Shown one piece after another: positions 13,801 through 20,791 of a DNA stretch of 22,662 bases. Within the stretch, counting starts at the first letter, position 1; each line of letters begins with the position of its first letter. The notes under the pieces were generated by a model, which was not told the origin of the DNA, did not search any database, and saw only the letters and a program-made list of their open reading frames with translations. The stretch is from a virus, in the IMG/VR virus record IMGVR_UViG_3300030329_002476, positions 1 through 22,662 of that record. One strand, written 5' to 3'. Position numbers and translations under genes: made by a program.

Positions 13801-14331
13801 CCAGCTTTGCCCTGATGTTCTTGTATAAACAAAAAGTCGAATAATTGCATTAAATAATTGACCTTTTGCTAATCCTTCTTTTGCTCTAGAAAATAAAGAT
13901 GGGATTGTAAATGTAAGTTTTATATTGTCGATGTATTGATCTGTTAATGCTTGTATAACTTGACCACCTCCATAATTTCTATCTATTACCTCATTTTGTT
14001 CATTTGTTGTTTCACTATAATTTTCACCGATTTCTTTACTAACAGATACAACTGTTTGACTATCTATCTCATTTTGATTAAGAAATTGAATTTCTTTTTG
14101 TGTTCTTCCTCCTTCTCTAAAATGTAAATCAATATTAGCTTCTTTAGGATCTTCTCCTGGCTTTTCAATTGTTTCTATAAAATTATATTTTCTATTTTCT
14201 GGTGAACTGCTTGAATCTTCGACAGGTGTTTCATTTAAATAAACACCTTTTTTCCATCCAACTAATTCTTGTATTGGTCCTTCACAAAGGACATCAACAA
14301 CTCTAACAATAGAAGTAGATTTTAATACCAT
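10819..14331 (-). CDS. J: tail tip / host specificity protein, lambda gpJ-like (1170 aa)
   Basis: The N-terminus (VRVVDVLCEGPIQELVGWKKGVYLNETPV, quoted in part) is the hallmark opening of lambda gpJ and relatives: SxxVVDVLCEGP, then a VYLNETPV motif. The protein forms the central tail tip, contacts the receptor and gates DNA ejection. Residues ~1-640 are the conserved hub region with a Cys-rich patch (TCPVCIFYALCTN). A fibronectin III-like module (PRPPENLSWSF...) follows around 680-770, then further beta domains. The C-terminal ~200 residues are the likely receptor-contact part. The length is close to lambda gpJ (1132 aa). It follows gpI as in lambda. Confidence is high for the family, moderate for domain borders. 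Confidence 0.92.
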   Translation of the reverse strand: MVLKSTSIVRVVDVLCEGPIQELVGWKKGVYLNETPVEDSSSSPENRKYNFIETIEKPGEDPKEANIDLHFREGGRTQKEIQFLNQNEIDSQTVVSVSKEIGENYSETTNEQNEVIDRNYGGGQVIQALTDQYIDNIKLTFTIPSLFSRAKEGLAKGQLFNAIIRLFVYTRTSGQSWRQVWSKDIEGISIGEYQIQTPWINISSDQPYEVKVEKKVNGEDDFEIKYTDFTDESLQKQPLAVDRGNRVFLTSISEKIYNHINYNHTAVVGMGLPSRTFPQLPNRAYKIKGLLVPTPHNANVRDDGSLEFPANANFNGQLVDRWTTCPVCIFYALCTNKTWGAGDFIAESSLNWVDLYPLCQYANALVTTPDGTEPRFAVNTVIGSQNSAHKLIRDLASIFRGMIFWSSNTIQVAADHGNLDGTDVSPVHLYSNSSVIGGLFNYAGSSLKTRSTSVKVQYNDPENFYKPNFVIVENQSLIDKYGYQRKDITAFGCTSKWAARRLGRWMMKVEELDQEVVSFSVGLEGVAVFPGQVFEIADTLRAGNRLSGRIATGATTTAITLDASAVGMEGNYLTCVLPDGTTESQEIISVSGNVATTAAFSQVPQAQSVWSFSVSLAFDTQKFKCLAVDEQGDGTYTITASQFNDSIYAAVDDLTNETRIQETPISFFNSRPRPPENLSWSFSQVRINNNTVNRITWSWDRGISGPSTVFIVAVRGGSNPNDWVYTETNASTFDIDNLQPGTSLGFAVASKWNLNDRTSIFTGQYITIPSPTATGGSSEVTVEVPLPPDPTQVSFHPTSNDEGNLEFKVPTSWGGNISDLTVIIRHSSKTDGTGTWQDSTLLREVEANTNFAVLPLINGEYLVKFKDKNGGKSANAVSAIINIADAIPRLSQSVRREDQDSPPFQGQRNKVFYSEEYDALVLDGTDLIDDRSEDMDTWGSMDFLGELQTSGTYYFNNYVDLGGKFSVIFKRLLTTRGLYPNNTIDDKAAFIDTWSDFDGALADETDADIYFRISDLAPTVGDFDTEDEDYLLLEDGDKLEQELNTTFSEWIKMETGRYTGRTFQFKCVLSSTDKDQTPIIDELGYQLLFDSRTESLTLSSGAAAKDVTYANAFYETPKLSITASNMATGDYYTITNEARTGFTITFYNSSGAAQNRGFSYTADGYGAEES

Positions 14332-14341
14332 TTGTTTTTAA

Positions 14342-15667
14342 TTAATCTCCTAAAAAGTTGTAACCCATGTAATCAAGTCTTAATGTATTCACTGCTGGAT
14401 CACCACTAAAATCAATCAATTTGGCATAAACAACATAGTCATCTTTGTATTCTATTTTAGCAAAACTAAACTCCGTTGCCCATCTGTACTCTTGAGTATC
14501 AAGAAGCATTCCTTGCACTGTGAATTGTGTATTTCCTACAGTATTACTTCCCTGTTTTATTATAATTTGAAACGTAATAAAACCATCAATATAAGTTGTA
14601 TCTGTTCCAATTCCTGATGCTCTGTCATGTAAGCCATTATCTAATAAGAAAGCCATTTGAAAGCGTGACGTATCAAACCTTGCATCGCTCGGCCCCTCGC
14701 CTTTTATCGTTGCGATGCTTTTCAAGCCTTCATTATTATATTCACTGCTTGTTTTACTTAAAGGAATCCCAACAGAACCAGAAGCACTATTTTGCCCTGG
14801 TGATCTTAAATAGGTAAAAGAAGTATCTGTATAGTTAGGATCAGTTGTTTGTTGAGTAGGGATTAGTTGTTCGGTCCAAGTTTTTAGTTTAATTCCAATA
14901 CTTGCTTGTTCACTTTGTGTAAATGTTGAATTTGGTTTTTCTCCATTAACTCTCATTGTGGAGGGGCCAGGTGCGCCAATCCATTCGCTTAGTGGATCAC
15001 TTTCATCTGTTACTTCAACTGAAGCTGTAACTGTATGACTTCCAACAATACATTGACCAAAAACTAAAGGGATAACTGCACCAGCTCCAACTGTATTAAC
15101 AGGACCACGGTAGGAATAGGATTGAGCACCGTCCATTCCTCTGATAGAAGAGCCTGGGCCTGTGTCACCTGATTGAGAAGCACTTCCTATTATATTTAAT
15201 GGCCCTTCAGGTTGAGGTGAAAGCATTTCAGCAACACCGCCAAGAGCTAAAGCAACACCAGTATTTACAGCAATAGCTCCTAACGTTGTTGTTGTAATAC
15301 CTACGACAGTAGGACTAGCTAAAGCCAACGAATTAAAAGCTAAACTTGCTCCACCTGTAAGAAACGCTGCTCCAACTAATACTGTTCCTGTTAGTACTTT
15401 CCAGAAATTACTACCACCAATTACAGGCACAATAATCAGATCATTACTACCAAAAGGCAGCAACATGTCTTCCAATCCAAAATCTGTTCCTGCTTGAATA
15501 ACCCTATATCCAATACCTCTTTCACCTGATTCCAGTAATTCTTTTTGAAAATCAGGGTGATTAATACATAAAAGCTTTATTGCATCAGCAGGCGTGCGAA
15601 GATTGTAGTATTCATGCACTGCACCGAATTTTTCTCCTAATTCATCTAGGAGTAACACCCGTTGCAT
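14342..15667 (-). CDS. I: tail assembly protein, lambda gpI-like with extended C-terminus (441 aa)
   Basis: Residues ~1-90 match the gpI pattern: LGEKFGAVHEYYNLRTPADA, then IKLLCINHPDFQKELLE and IIVPVIGGS. A hydrophobic Gly/Ala region (~90-155, WKVLTGTVLVGAAFLTGG onward) follows, then a Ser/Gly linker and a VNTVGAGAVIPLVFGQCIVG segment that corresponds to the gpI C-terminal domain. About 220 further residues are beta-rich, making the protein roughly twice the length of lambda gpI (223 aa). gpI acts in tail-tip assembly together with J, K and L and is not abundant in the virion. Neighbours K, L and M upstream and J downstream confirm the assignment. Confidence 0.85.
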   Translation of the reverse strand: MQRVLLLDELGEKFGAVHEYYNLRTPADAIKLLCINHPDFQKELLESGERGIGYRVIQAGTDFGLEDMLLPFGSNDLIIVPVIGGSNFWKVLTGTVLVGAAFLTGGASLAFNSLALASPTVVGITTTTLGAIAVNTGVALALGGVAEMLSPQPEGPLNIIGSASQSGDTGPGSSIRGMDGAQSYSYRGPVNTVGAGAVIPLVFGQCIVGSHTVTASVEVTDESDPLSEWIGAPGPSTMRVNGEKPNSTFTQSEQASIGIKLKTWTEQLIPTQQTTDPNYTDTSFTYLRSPGQNSASGSVGIPLSKTSSEYNNEGLKSIATIKGEGPSDARFDTSRFQMAFLLDNGLHDRASGIGTDTTYIDGFITFQIIIKQGSNTVGNTQFTVQGMLLDTQEYRWATEFSFAKIEYKDDYVVYAKLIDFSGDPAVNTLRLDYMGYNFLGD

Positions 15668-15725
15668 ATCTAGAAAACGACCTTTGTGCTGATTCTATAG
15701 TAAGAGTTAAACGGATTAATGGATA

Positions 15726-16037
15726 CTAAGAAGGAAAAATAGTTATCCACTCATCTTCTGGAATCAAATAAATATGCCAAGGCAATTTGAATTGTGAACA
15801 AGCTGTCTGATCTGCTGGACTTGCCTTGCCTCCTTTTGGATGTGAATGAATAATTGCTTGAATCTTTCCATTAGCTCTTGCTTTTATATAGTCTCTTGGA
15901 TCTAAGACAAAGATTTCATCAGACTGATCTGCAATATTATGACAAGGATAATATGTGTTATTAACCAAGACACCACACGCCTCCTTAGGAGCCTCTTCCA
16001 GCGCGTGCGTCTTTGCCTTACATCTGAAGTCTTGCAC
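15726..16037 (-). CDS. K: JAMM/MPN metalloprotease domain, lambda gpK-like (103 aa)
   Basis: This contains a JAMM zinc metallopeptidase signature: an upstream glutamate in EEAPKEACGVL (Glu19) and IIHSHPKGGKASPAD with His64, His66, Ser73 and Asp76. Family members cleave isopeptide or peptide bonds. Lambda gpK couples this domain to an NlpC/P60 cell-wall hydrolase; here only the JAMM half exists. I chose GTG at 16037 because GGAGG (16046-16050) lies eight bases upstream; a TTG at 16073 would add 12 residues without a comparable site. It overlaps L by 20 bases. It likely processes or holds a tail-tip component. Motif assignment is strong; the substrate is unknown. Confidence 0.88.
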   Translation of the reverse strand: MQDFRCKAKTHALEEAPKEACGVLVNNTYYPCHNIADQSDEIFVLDPRDYIKARANGKIQAIIHSHPKGGKASPADQTACSQFKLPWHIYLIPEDEWITIFPS

Positions 16038-17193
16038 CTGGGAAGCCTCCAAATGGTAATGGTTTTCCTGCAAAAATAACTACTTGCCCATATTGATCTA
16101 TCATTCCAAATCTTTTTTTACAGCTTTCATGACGATGACCACAAACATCTTCTGCTTCAGTTGTTACTGAATTGTCGTCAATATCAAAGTATTTCGTTCC
16201 TGTATAACCACACGCCTCGCCTCTGTATTTAAAAGGACAATATTCCATAATCTGCCTTTTAGGAAGACGTACATTCGTCAGGTCTAATTTTGTTGCAAGT
16301 TCAAATGAAATAGCGTTTAAATTTTCTGAAGCAATTCGGTCAATGTACCAAGAATCATCAGCCTCAAAAATAGCAGTAGGATCAGCCGTTGCATTTGATC
16401 CACCTGTAAAATTAGAAGCGTTTAAAAACTTTTTACAAGTACGAATACGCTGAACTTTTGCACCTAAAAAATTAATTTTTTGTCCTCTGCTATTTAATGT
16501 TTGAAGCAAGGCAGACATTGCACTATTAGCGTTAGCAATCGTAAATGTAGGTCTTGGTAATGTTCCTGTTGTTGTACGCTTAAATCCATCTATTTCACAA
16601 GGAATAGCTTGATAAGTTATTTCTGTACCATCTGAATGTGTCCCAAATTTTATATCTGCATAAAGTTCATTTGTTCCTGCATAATAATAAAAAACAGAGG
16701 TATTAGAATCTAACTCTACGGCCCCATTAGTAACCATTGTACTTACATCTGCATTGTTAACATCTACATATACATGTAATTGAAATAGCTCTATAACTGA
16801 TGATGGCTCAAGGCTTTGTATCTGTTCTTGTATTGTTTTAGGTACAACATTTGTTCTAAAAAAGAACTCTGAAGGGTTTGTAATACCTGCATAAGATTCA
16901 CCGCCAGAATTATCAAAAGCAGTTGCATCAATTAATAAATAATATTTTGTATTTCCTTCTAAAACAACACTAGGATTAATTGTAATTGTTGTTGTTCCTG
17001 TTCCTGTAACTTGCCCACTTGTGACTGCAATTGTTTCAACAACAGAATCATCTGAATCTTTATAAAGAACAACGTTTCCACTTTCTACATCAACCGCTTG
17101 ATCAAAAACTAAAACAATATTGGTTTCAGTTGAAACACTAATATCAGTATTTAAAGGGGTTGAAGATGCCCTTGTTAAGGTTGGAGCCGTCAT
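16018..17193 (-). CDS. L: minor tail protein, lambda gpL-like, with N-terminal Ig-like domain (391 aa)
   Basis: The C-terminal ~220 residues match gpL: ANANSAMSALLQTLNSRGQK, a TxxLPRPTFTIAN segment, and four cysteines at 319, 328, 351 and 358 (CPFKYRGEACGYTG, then DVCGHRHESCKKRFG) followed by LPFGGFPG. In lambda gpL the equivalent four cysteines hold an iron-sulphur cluster; the same is inferred here. Residues ~1-110 form a separate domain (PLNTDISVSTETNIVLVFDQ, later NTKYYLLIDATAFDNSGG) resembling bacterial Ig-like Big_5/SbsA repeats, absent from lambda gpL. The start overlaps the M stop by four bases. The protein is part of the tail tip. Confidence 0.9.
   Translation of the reverse strand: MTAPTLTRASSTPLNTDISVSTETNIVLVFDQAVDVESGNVVLYKDSDDSVVETIAVTSGQVTGTGTTTITINPSVVLEGNTKYYLLIDATAFDNSGGESYAGITNPSEFFFRTNVVPKTIQEQIQSLEPSSVIELFQLHVYVDVNNADVSTMVTNGAVELDSNTSVFYYYAGTNELYADIKFGTHSDGTEITYQAIPCEIDGFKRTTTGTLPRPTFTIANANSAMSALLQTLNSRGQKINFLGAKVQRIRTCKKFLNASNFTGGSNATADPTAIFEADDSWYIDRIASENLNAISFELATKLDLTNVRLPKRQIMEYCPFKYRGEACGYTGTKYFDIDDNSVTTEAEDVCGHRHESCKKRFGMIDQYGQVVIFAGKPLPFGGFPGARLQM
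16046..16050 (-). promoter_or_regulatory. Shine-Dalgarno deciding the K start
   Basis: A perfect GGAGG on the minus strand stands eight bases before GTG 16037 within the last codons of L. It favours this GTG over the upstream TTG codons and couples K translation to L. Confidence 0.75.
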
Positions 17194-17534
17194 GCTTCCG
17201 CTACCTGTTGAAATGTAGCGTTAATTGTTGCTCTATTTTGATATGGAATACTTTTTGACCAATTAACACATATATACTTTTTAGCTGCCGCTTCTCCTTG
17301 TGGTTGATAACTAAAACTTTCTGCTCCTCCTCTTGCCTCAAGAAATGTCTCTATTTCATCAGCATTTGTCTCAGTAATATTTTCCCAAGTAAAGCTCCAG
17401 TTTTTCAAGTCTTGATTAAGTCCAAAAACACTTCTTTGAGAATACCCTGAACCAAAAGCTGCAACTCTTATTTGGGGATTACTATTTTTTGAGGCTCCGT
17501 AGGTTGGATTTACTGTTGTTGGAAAGTTAGCCAT
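17190..17534 (-). CDS. M: minor tail protein, lambda gpM-like (114 aa)
   Basis: The protein matches phage minor tail protein M: GASKNSNPQIRVAAFGSGYS near the N-terminus, an NWSFTWENITETNADEIETF segment and a YICVNWSKSIPYQN motif near the C-terminus. Length (114 aa) is normal for the family (lambda gpM is 109). gpM sits at the tail tip between tape measure and L. It lies three bases after the tape measure stop and overlaps the L start by four bases, the lambda H-M-L order. Confidence 0.88.
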   Translation of the reverse strand: MANFPTTVNPTYGASKNSNPQIRVAAFGSGYSQRSVFGLNQDLKNWSFTWENITETNADEIETFLEARGGAESFSYQPQGEAAAKKYICVNWSKSIPYQNRATINATFQQVAEA

Positions 17535-17537
17535 AAT

Positions 17538-19610
17538 TTATGCGCTTAAAAGTCCTCCAGGTCTACGTTCTTTGACTAGCTGTTGTTGAACAGCACTAGC
17601 TATAGCTAATCCTAATTGTTTTGCTTCTCCACCACTAGCACTTACGTTTGATTCCGTAGCATTAACAGTAACATTAACAGTTGTACCTCCTCCTATTTTG
17701 TTATTTGGAATAACTTTTCCACTGCTATGAGGTACAAAGATTTCAGGGCCACGTTCTCCAACCATGTAAGGAGTTTTTCTGCTGACGGGACCACCATTTG
17801 CTTTCCCAAAGATTCCACTAAACAAACCCCCTAGCATACCGCCAGATCCTGTTGAACCCCATAAAGACATATTCAAAGCAACCTCCAAAGCCTTGTCAGC
17901 AATACTGTTCAAGACATTACCCATAGCCTCTCCTAATGTTTTACTTCCTTTTATTGCCGACTTTAAAGAATCAGTAATTTCTGATTTAATTGTTTCACCA
18001 ATTTCCTTATATTGCTCTTTTAATTTTTCTGCTGCTTCGTCTTTCTTTTTGATTGCTTCGATAGTTGCTTCATGCGCTTGATTTTCTTTTAAAATTTCAA
18101 TTAATGGAGCAGCCAACTTTTCTCCATATTTTTCTATCAACTCAACGCTTTGCTGTTTAAGATCAAAAGCTTTTTGTTCTTCTTCTGTTAATAAATTGGC
18201 TCTTTCAATGCTTTTCTCTAGTTCAATATTTTGAGCTTTGATTGCTGTTTGTGTTTTATCAAATTCTTTCCAAAGTTCTATACCTTGAGCAATGACAAGC
18301 CTTTCATTTAGGCCGTCTAGTTTTTTCTTAGTTTCCTCTATTTGTTGATTGTAAGCTTCGACTTTTAATTCCTTAAATGGCATTACCTCAGGCAATTCTT
18401 TTAGCTTGGTTTCTAACGCCTCAAGCTCTGCTGTCGTTTTTTCTATTTCTTCAGTTACAGTTGCGGCACTACCTTCCTCTAATATTTGATTAAATCTTTT
18501 TTGTTCATCACTAGCTTTAATAATTTCAGCCGTCATAAATCCCAAAGCTAAAACTACTAATCCAATTCCTGTTTTTGCCAAAGCAAGTTTAAAAGCATTA
18601 GCAGCAGCAGTAGCAGTAGCAAATCCAGCAGAGGTTGCAGCAAGTGTTGCTTGCGTTGCAACTAATTGACCTGTCGCAATTTGTGCTGAGACTTTTATTG
18701 CAAGAAAATTAGCGTGTAAAAGAGGCAAGACAACAGATAAGCCTTTAGCCGCTAAAGTGAGGCCCACAATAATCGCTGTCGCTTTACCTCCAGCCGAATT
18801 AAGGAAATTAAGTAAAGCTGTCATCCCTTGAACAACTGGAGTCAAAACAGGAAGAACTGCTTTACCTAAAGTTTCTCCGAAATCACTCCAAGCCTCAGTT
18901 AAAGAATCAACCTGTCCAGCAAAACCTTTTGCAGACGCTTGAGCTAATTTGTTATAACTTTCATCAACAATATCTAAGATCATAGTATGAGCTTCTGCTA
19001 CTCGATTCGACTTCATTAACGTCTTTATTAATTCAGTTTGAGTCTTAGTAAAAGCAATACCAGAACGATTCAACGCAGATAAATTCCTTTCTGGATCTTG
19101 CAATGCTTTTGCTAATTGCATAAAGGATGTGTTTACACCTACTTGGTTAACTTGGGCAACATCAGCAGCAGCTTGAGCTACTCGCTCGTAGGCATCAACC
19201 CCTATATTTCTAAAACTTGTTAATAAATTAAAACCTCTAGTAAATTCATCCTGATTGAATAAAGTCTCATTCCCTAATCTATCTGCTGCTTCTTGCAATT
19301 TATTTAAAGAAGCAGTTCCTTTACCTAGATTTTCTAAACCCTGCCTAAGAATACTTATATCCCTTTCTCTATCTGAAAAAATCCTCAACGCACTATTAAC
19401 AGTTGAAAAAGCCGCACCTAGAGCAATAATCGGCCCCATAGTCGCCGCCAATGAAGCTCCCAATCCTTTTGCTGCTGTTGATGTCCCTGCTAAAGATGCT
19501 GTTGTTCCCTTCGCTGCTGCTGATAATTTATTTGTAGCTAAAGAAGTATTGTTTAAAGCAGATATTGCCCCTCTTGCATCAACCGTAAGTTTTACATTTG
19601 ACTGAGCCAC
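17538..19610 (-). CDS. tail tape measure protein (690 aa)
   Basis: A long helical protein with the tape measure layout. An N-terminal Ala/Ser/Thr-rich helical region (1-70) is followed by the conserved FSDRERDISILRQGLENLGK and NQDEFTRGFNLLTSFRNIGV segments (~78-135). Hydrophobic stretches lie at ~255-360 (AIIVGLTLAAKGLSVVLPLL and AKTGIGLVVLALGFMTAEII) and a Glu/Lys-rich coiled coil at ~365-540. The C-terminal GGPVSRKTPYMVGERGPEIF with VPHSSGK is common in this family. It sets tail length and guides DNA across the host membrane. At ~1.5 angstrom per residue, 690 aa predicts a tail near 100 nm. The GTG start, 32 bases after the T stop, has only a weak ribosome site. Confidence 0.93.
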   Translation of the reverse strand: MAQSNVKLTVDARGAISALNNTSLATNKLSAAAKGTTASLAGTSTAAKGLGASLAATMGPIIALGAAFSTVNSALRIFSDRERDISILRQGLENLGKGTASLNKLQEAADRLGNETLFNQDEFTRGFNLLTSFRNIGVDAYERVAQAAADVAQVNQVGVNTSFMQLAKALQDPERNLSALNRSGIAFTKTQTELIKTLMKSNRVAEAHTMILDIVDESYNKLAQASAKGFAGQVDSLTEAWSDFGETLGKAVLPVLTPVVQGMTALLNFLNSAGGKATAIIVGLTLAAKGLSVVLPLLHANFLAIKVSAQIATGQLVATQATLAATSAGFATATAAANAFKLALAKTGIGLVVLALGFMTAEIIKASDEQKRFNQILEEGSAATVTEEIEKTTAELEALETKLKELPEVMPFKELKVEAYNQQIEETKKKLDGLNERLVIAQGIELWKEFDKTQTAIKAQNIELEKSIERANLLTEEEQKAFDLKQQSVELIEKYGEKLAAPLIEILKENQAHEATIEAIKKKDEAAEKLKEQYKEIGETIKSEITDSLKSAIKGSKTLGEAMGNVLNSIADKALEVALNMSLWGSTGSGGMLGGLFSGIFGKANGGPVSRKTPYMVGERGPEIFVPHSSGKVIPNNKIGGGTTVNVTVNATESNVSASGGEAKQLGLAIASAVQQQLVKERRPGGLLSA

Positions 19611-19642
19611 TACTTACACAAACCTTTTCATATAGTTTAACC

Positions 19643-19822
19643 TTATACTCTCCTTTTGCTTCGTTCTGCTGCTCTTTTTTCTTCTTCCGCTTTTATCTCG
19701 TAATAAGCAGCAAAATAAATAATCTCCTCCTCAGTCATTGATGACCTAAGAGTACTAACCGTTTGGCCTAATTCTGTTGCTAGGAAAAATTCAAAGTAAA
19801 GCCAATTATTCCCCTTTAACTT
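19643..19822 (-). CDS. T: T extension of tail assembly chaperone, reached by -1 frameshift
   Basis: A 59-codon frame lies directly after G, in the -1 frame, with no start codon where it begins to look like protein. It reads KLKGNNWLYFEFFLATELG, then TVSTLRSSMTEEEIIYFAAY and YEIKAEEEKRAAERSKRRV. This is the pattern of the T domain of G-T chaperones: an aromatic N-terminal part, a MTEEE..FAAYYEI block and a charged C-terminus. Joined to the first 116 residues of G it would give a 175-aa fusion. In lambda and relatives G-T, made by slippage, binds the tail tube while G coats the tape measure. The gene lies exactly between G and the tape measure, the standard place. Confidence 0.85.
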   Translation of the reverse strand, partial: KLKGNNWLYFEFFLATELGQTVSTLRSSMTEEEIIYFAAYYEIKAEEEKRAAERSKRRV

Positions 19823-20169
19823 TTTTTTGCTGTATCTAAATCAATCTGAACGTCAAACAAAAATAACTCAATTTCATTCAATACATTTTCAGGTAATTCT
19901 CTCTGTAAATTTGGAGCGTCAGCCTTAGCAAAAGCTTTTGTTCCATCTTCTAGCTCAGCCATCTGACACAGCAATTGAGTTGAAACCGTTAAAGCTTCAT
20001 CTGTTCCTGCTGAAGATTGCGCCCGTTGCCTATCGTGCCTCGTTAATGGAGGAAAATATAAATCAACAATTGTCTCACCATTTCTATTCTTTAACTCGTA
20101 TTTCCGACGGCTAGACATTTCATCACTGAAAGCCTCAGTGATTAGATTTACTGTTCTTTTAGCTGACAT
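19816..20169 (-). CDS. G: tail assembly chaperone G-like (117 aa)
   Basis: An acidic, helical 117-residue protein following the tail tube gene: MSAKRTVNLITEAFSDEMSS, a strand-rich middle (EIVDLYFPP-like, with LTRHDRQRAQSS), then QLLCQMAELEDGTKAFAKAD and NVLNEIELFLFDVQIDLD. The end DTAKKS contains an A-rich codon run where ribosomes can slip. Lambda gpG performs tape measure chaperoning during tail tube polymerisation. The assignment rests mainly on position between tail tube and tape measure and on the frameshift extension; primary sequence similarity to lambda gpG is weak. The next gene (T) continues in another frame. Confidence 0.82.
   Translation of the reverse strand: MSAKRTVNLITEAFSDEMSSRRKYELKNRNGETIVDLYFPPLTRHDRQRAQSSAGTDEALTVSTQLLCQMAELEDGTKAFAKADAPNLQRELPENVLNEIELFLFDVQIDLDTAKKS
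19821..19828 (-). promoter_or_regulatory. -1 ribosomal frameshift slippery run (A8) in G
   Basis: In the G frame the codons gcA AAA AAA agt precede the stop TAA by one codon. A_AAA_AAA is a good X_XXY_YYZ slippery heptamer; slipping back one base enters the T frame. No obvious strong stimulatory hairpin is seen right after it; the sequence next to it is GTTAAAGGGG. Confidence 0.82.
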
Positions 20170-20196
20170 AAATTAGGGATCCTTTATTTAATACTA

Positions 20197-20616
20197 TTAA
20201 ATAGCAGAGGTGATAGCACCGTTAGTAATAAACGAAACATTAACAACTTGAGTCTCTCCAAGAGTGGTTCCATACTCTGCACCTGTGATAATGCCAGCAA
20301 AACTGATCTTCTTTGCTGACGCTGACGAATCAGGGAACAACTCAAACAATGCATCACCTGCATCACCTGTTACTAGGACATCATCAATAAATGCCTGATA
20401 ATCAGAGTTGCCTGCATTGTCATATAAAAGTTCAACTGAACCCTCTCCAGAGATCAAACCACCAATAAAAGACTTTGATGTATCGCCTTGTTTTGTTGTT
20501 TCGTGAGTATCTTTAGTAACGGATAAAGACCATGATCTAGTTGCTGCAATATCGGCCTCAGTACCGCCAGCATTTTCAAACATGATTTTACCAACATCAC
20601 CTTTAAGAACGGCCAT
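20197..20616 (-). CDS. major tail tube protein (139 aa)
   Basis: The protein has the tail tube pattern: an N-terminal strand region (MAVLKGDVGKIMFENAGG), then ATRSWSLSVTKDTHETT, the motif KQGDTSKSFIGGLISGEGSV and LLYDNAGNSDYQAF. A C-terminal SFAGIITGAEYG plus TQVVNVSFITNGAI strand pair follows. It would polymerise as hexameric rings around the tape measure. The length is typical of siphovirus tail tube proteins without a C-terminal Ig domain. Position after tail terminator and before G is standard. Confidence 0.9.
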   Translation of the reverse strand: MAVLKGDVGKIMFENAGGTEADIAATRSWSLSVTKDTHETTKQGDTSKSFIGGLISGEGSVELLYDNAGNSDYQAFIDDVLVTGDAGDALFELFPDSSASAKKISFAGIITGAEYGTTLGETQVVNVSFITNGAITSAI

Positions 20617-20645
20617 GAGAATAAAAAAAAGTTGTTACAGCTATA

Positions 20646-20789
20646 TTAACCTTTTTTAGTATCTTTTACATTTTTAACGGCTGTTTTGTTTTTTTCCATG
20701 TATCTCCTACAACGAGGATCCCAATAAGCTGGATCTCTACGACCCTTTACAGCTTCAATAGCATCAAGCATTTCTTCCGTAAATTCCAT
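20646..20789 (-). CDS. small conserved-looking virion-operon protein (47 aa)
   Basis: An intact 47-codon frame (ATG 20789, TAA 20646) lies two bases after the tail terminator stop and 29 bases before the tail tube start, so it fills the only gap in this stretch. The product starts MEFTEEMLDAIEAVKGRRD, continues with PAYWDPRCRRYMEK, and has a very basic Lys-rich tail. The dense RRDPAYWDPRCRRY segment is aromatic and arginine-rich. I recognise no family. Its position suggests a role in tail tube or tail completion, or in nucleic-acid or protein binding in the virion; that is inferred. Confidence 0.7.
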   Translation of the reverse strand: MEFTEEMLDAIEAVKGRRDPAYWDPRCRRYMEKNKTAVKNVKDTKKG

Positions 20790-20791
20790 GA

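Noticed and set aside
16038-16073. TTG 16073 as the start of K
   Set aside because: GTG 16037 has a perfect GGAGG at good spacing and a shorter overlap with L.
19255-19605. 116-aa + strand frame in the tape measure gene
   Set aside because: Antisense to the strongly supported tape measure N-terminus.
19821-19828. The A8 run as a sequencing error that broke one gene in two
   Set aside because: Slippage at this position between G and T is the known mechanism in lambda-like tails, and the extension follows directly in the -1 frame.
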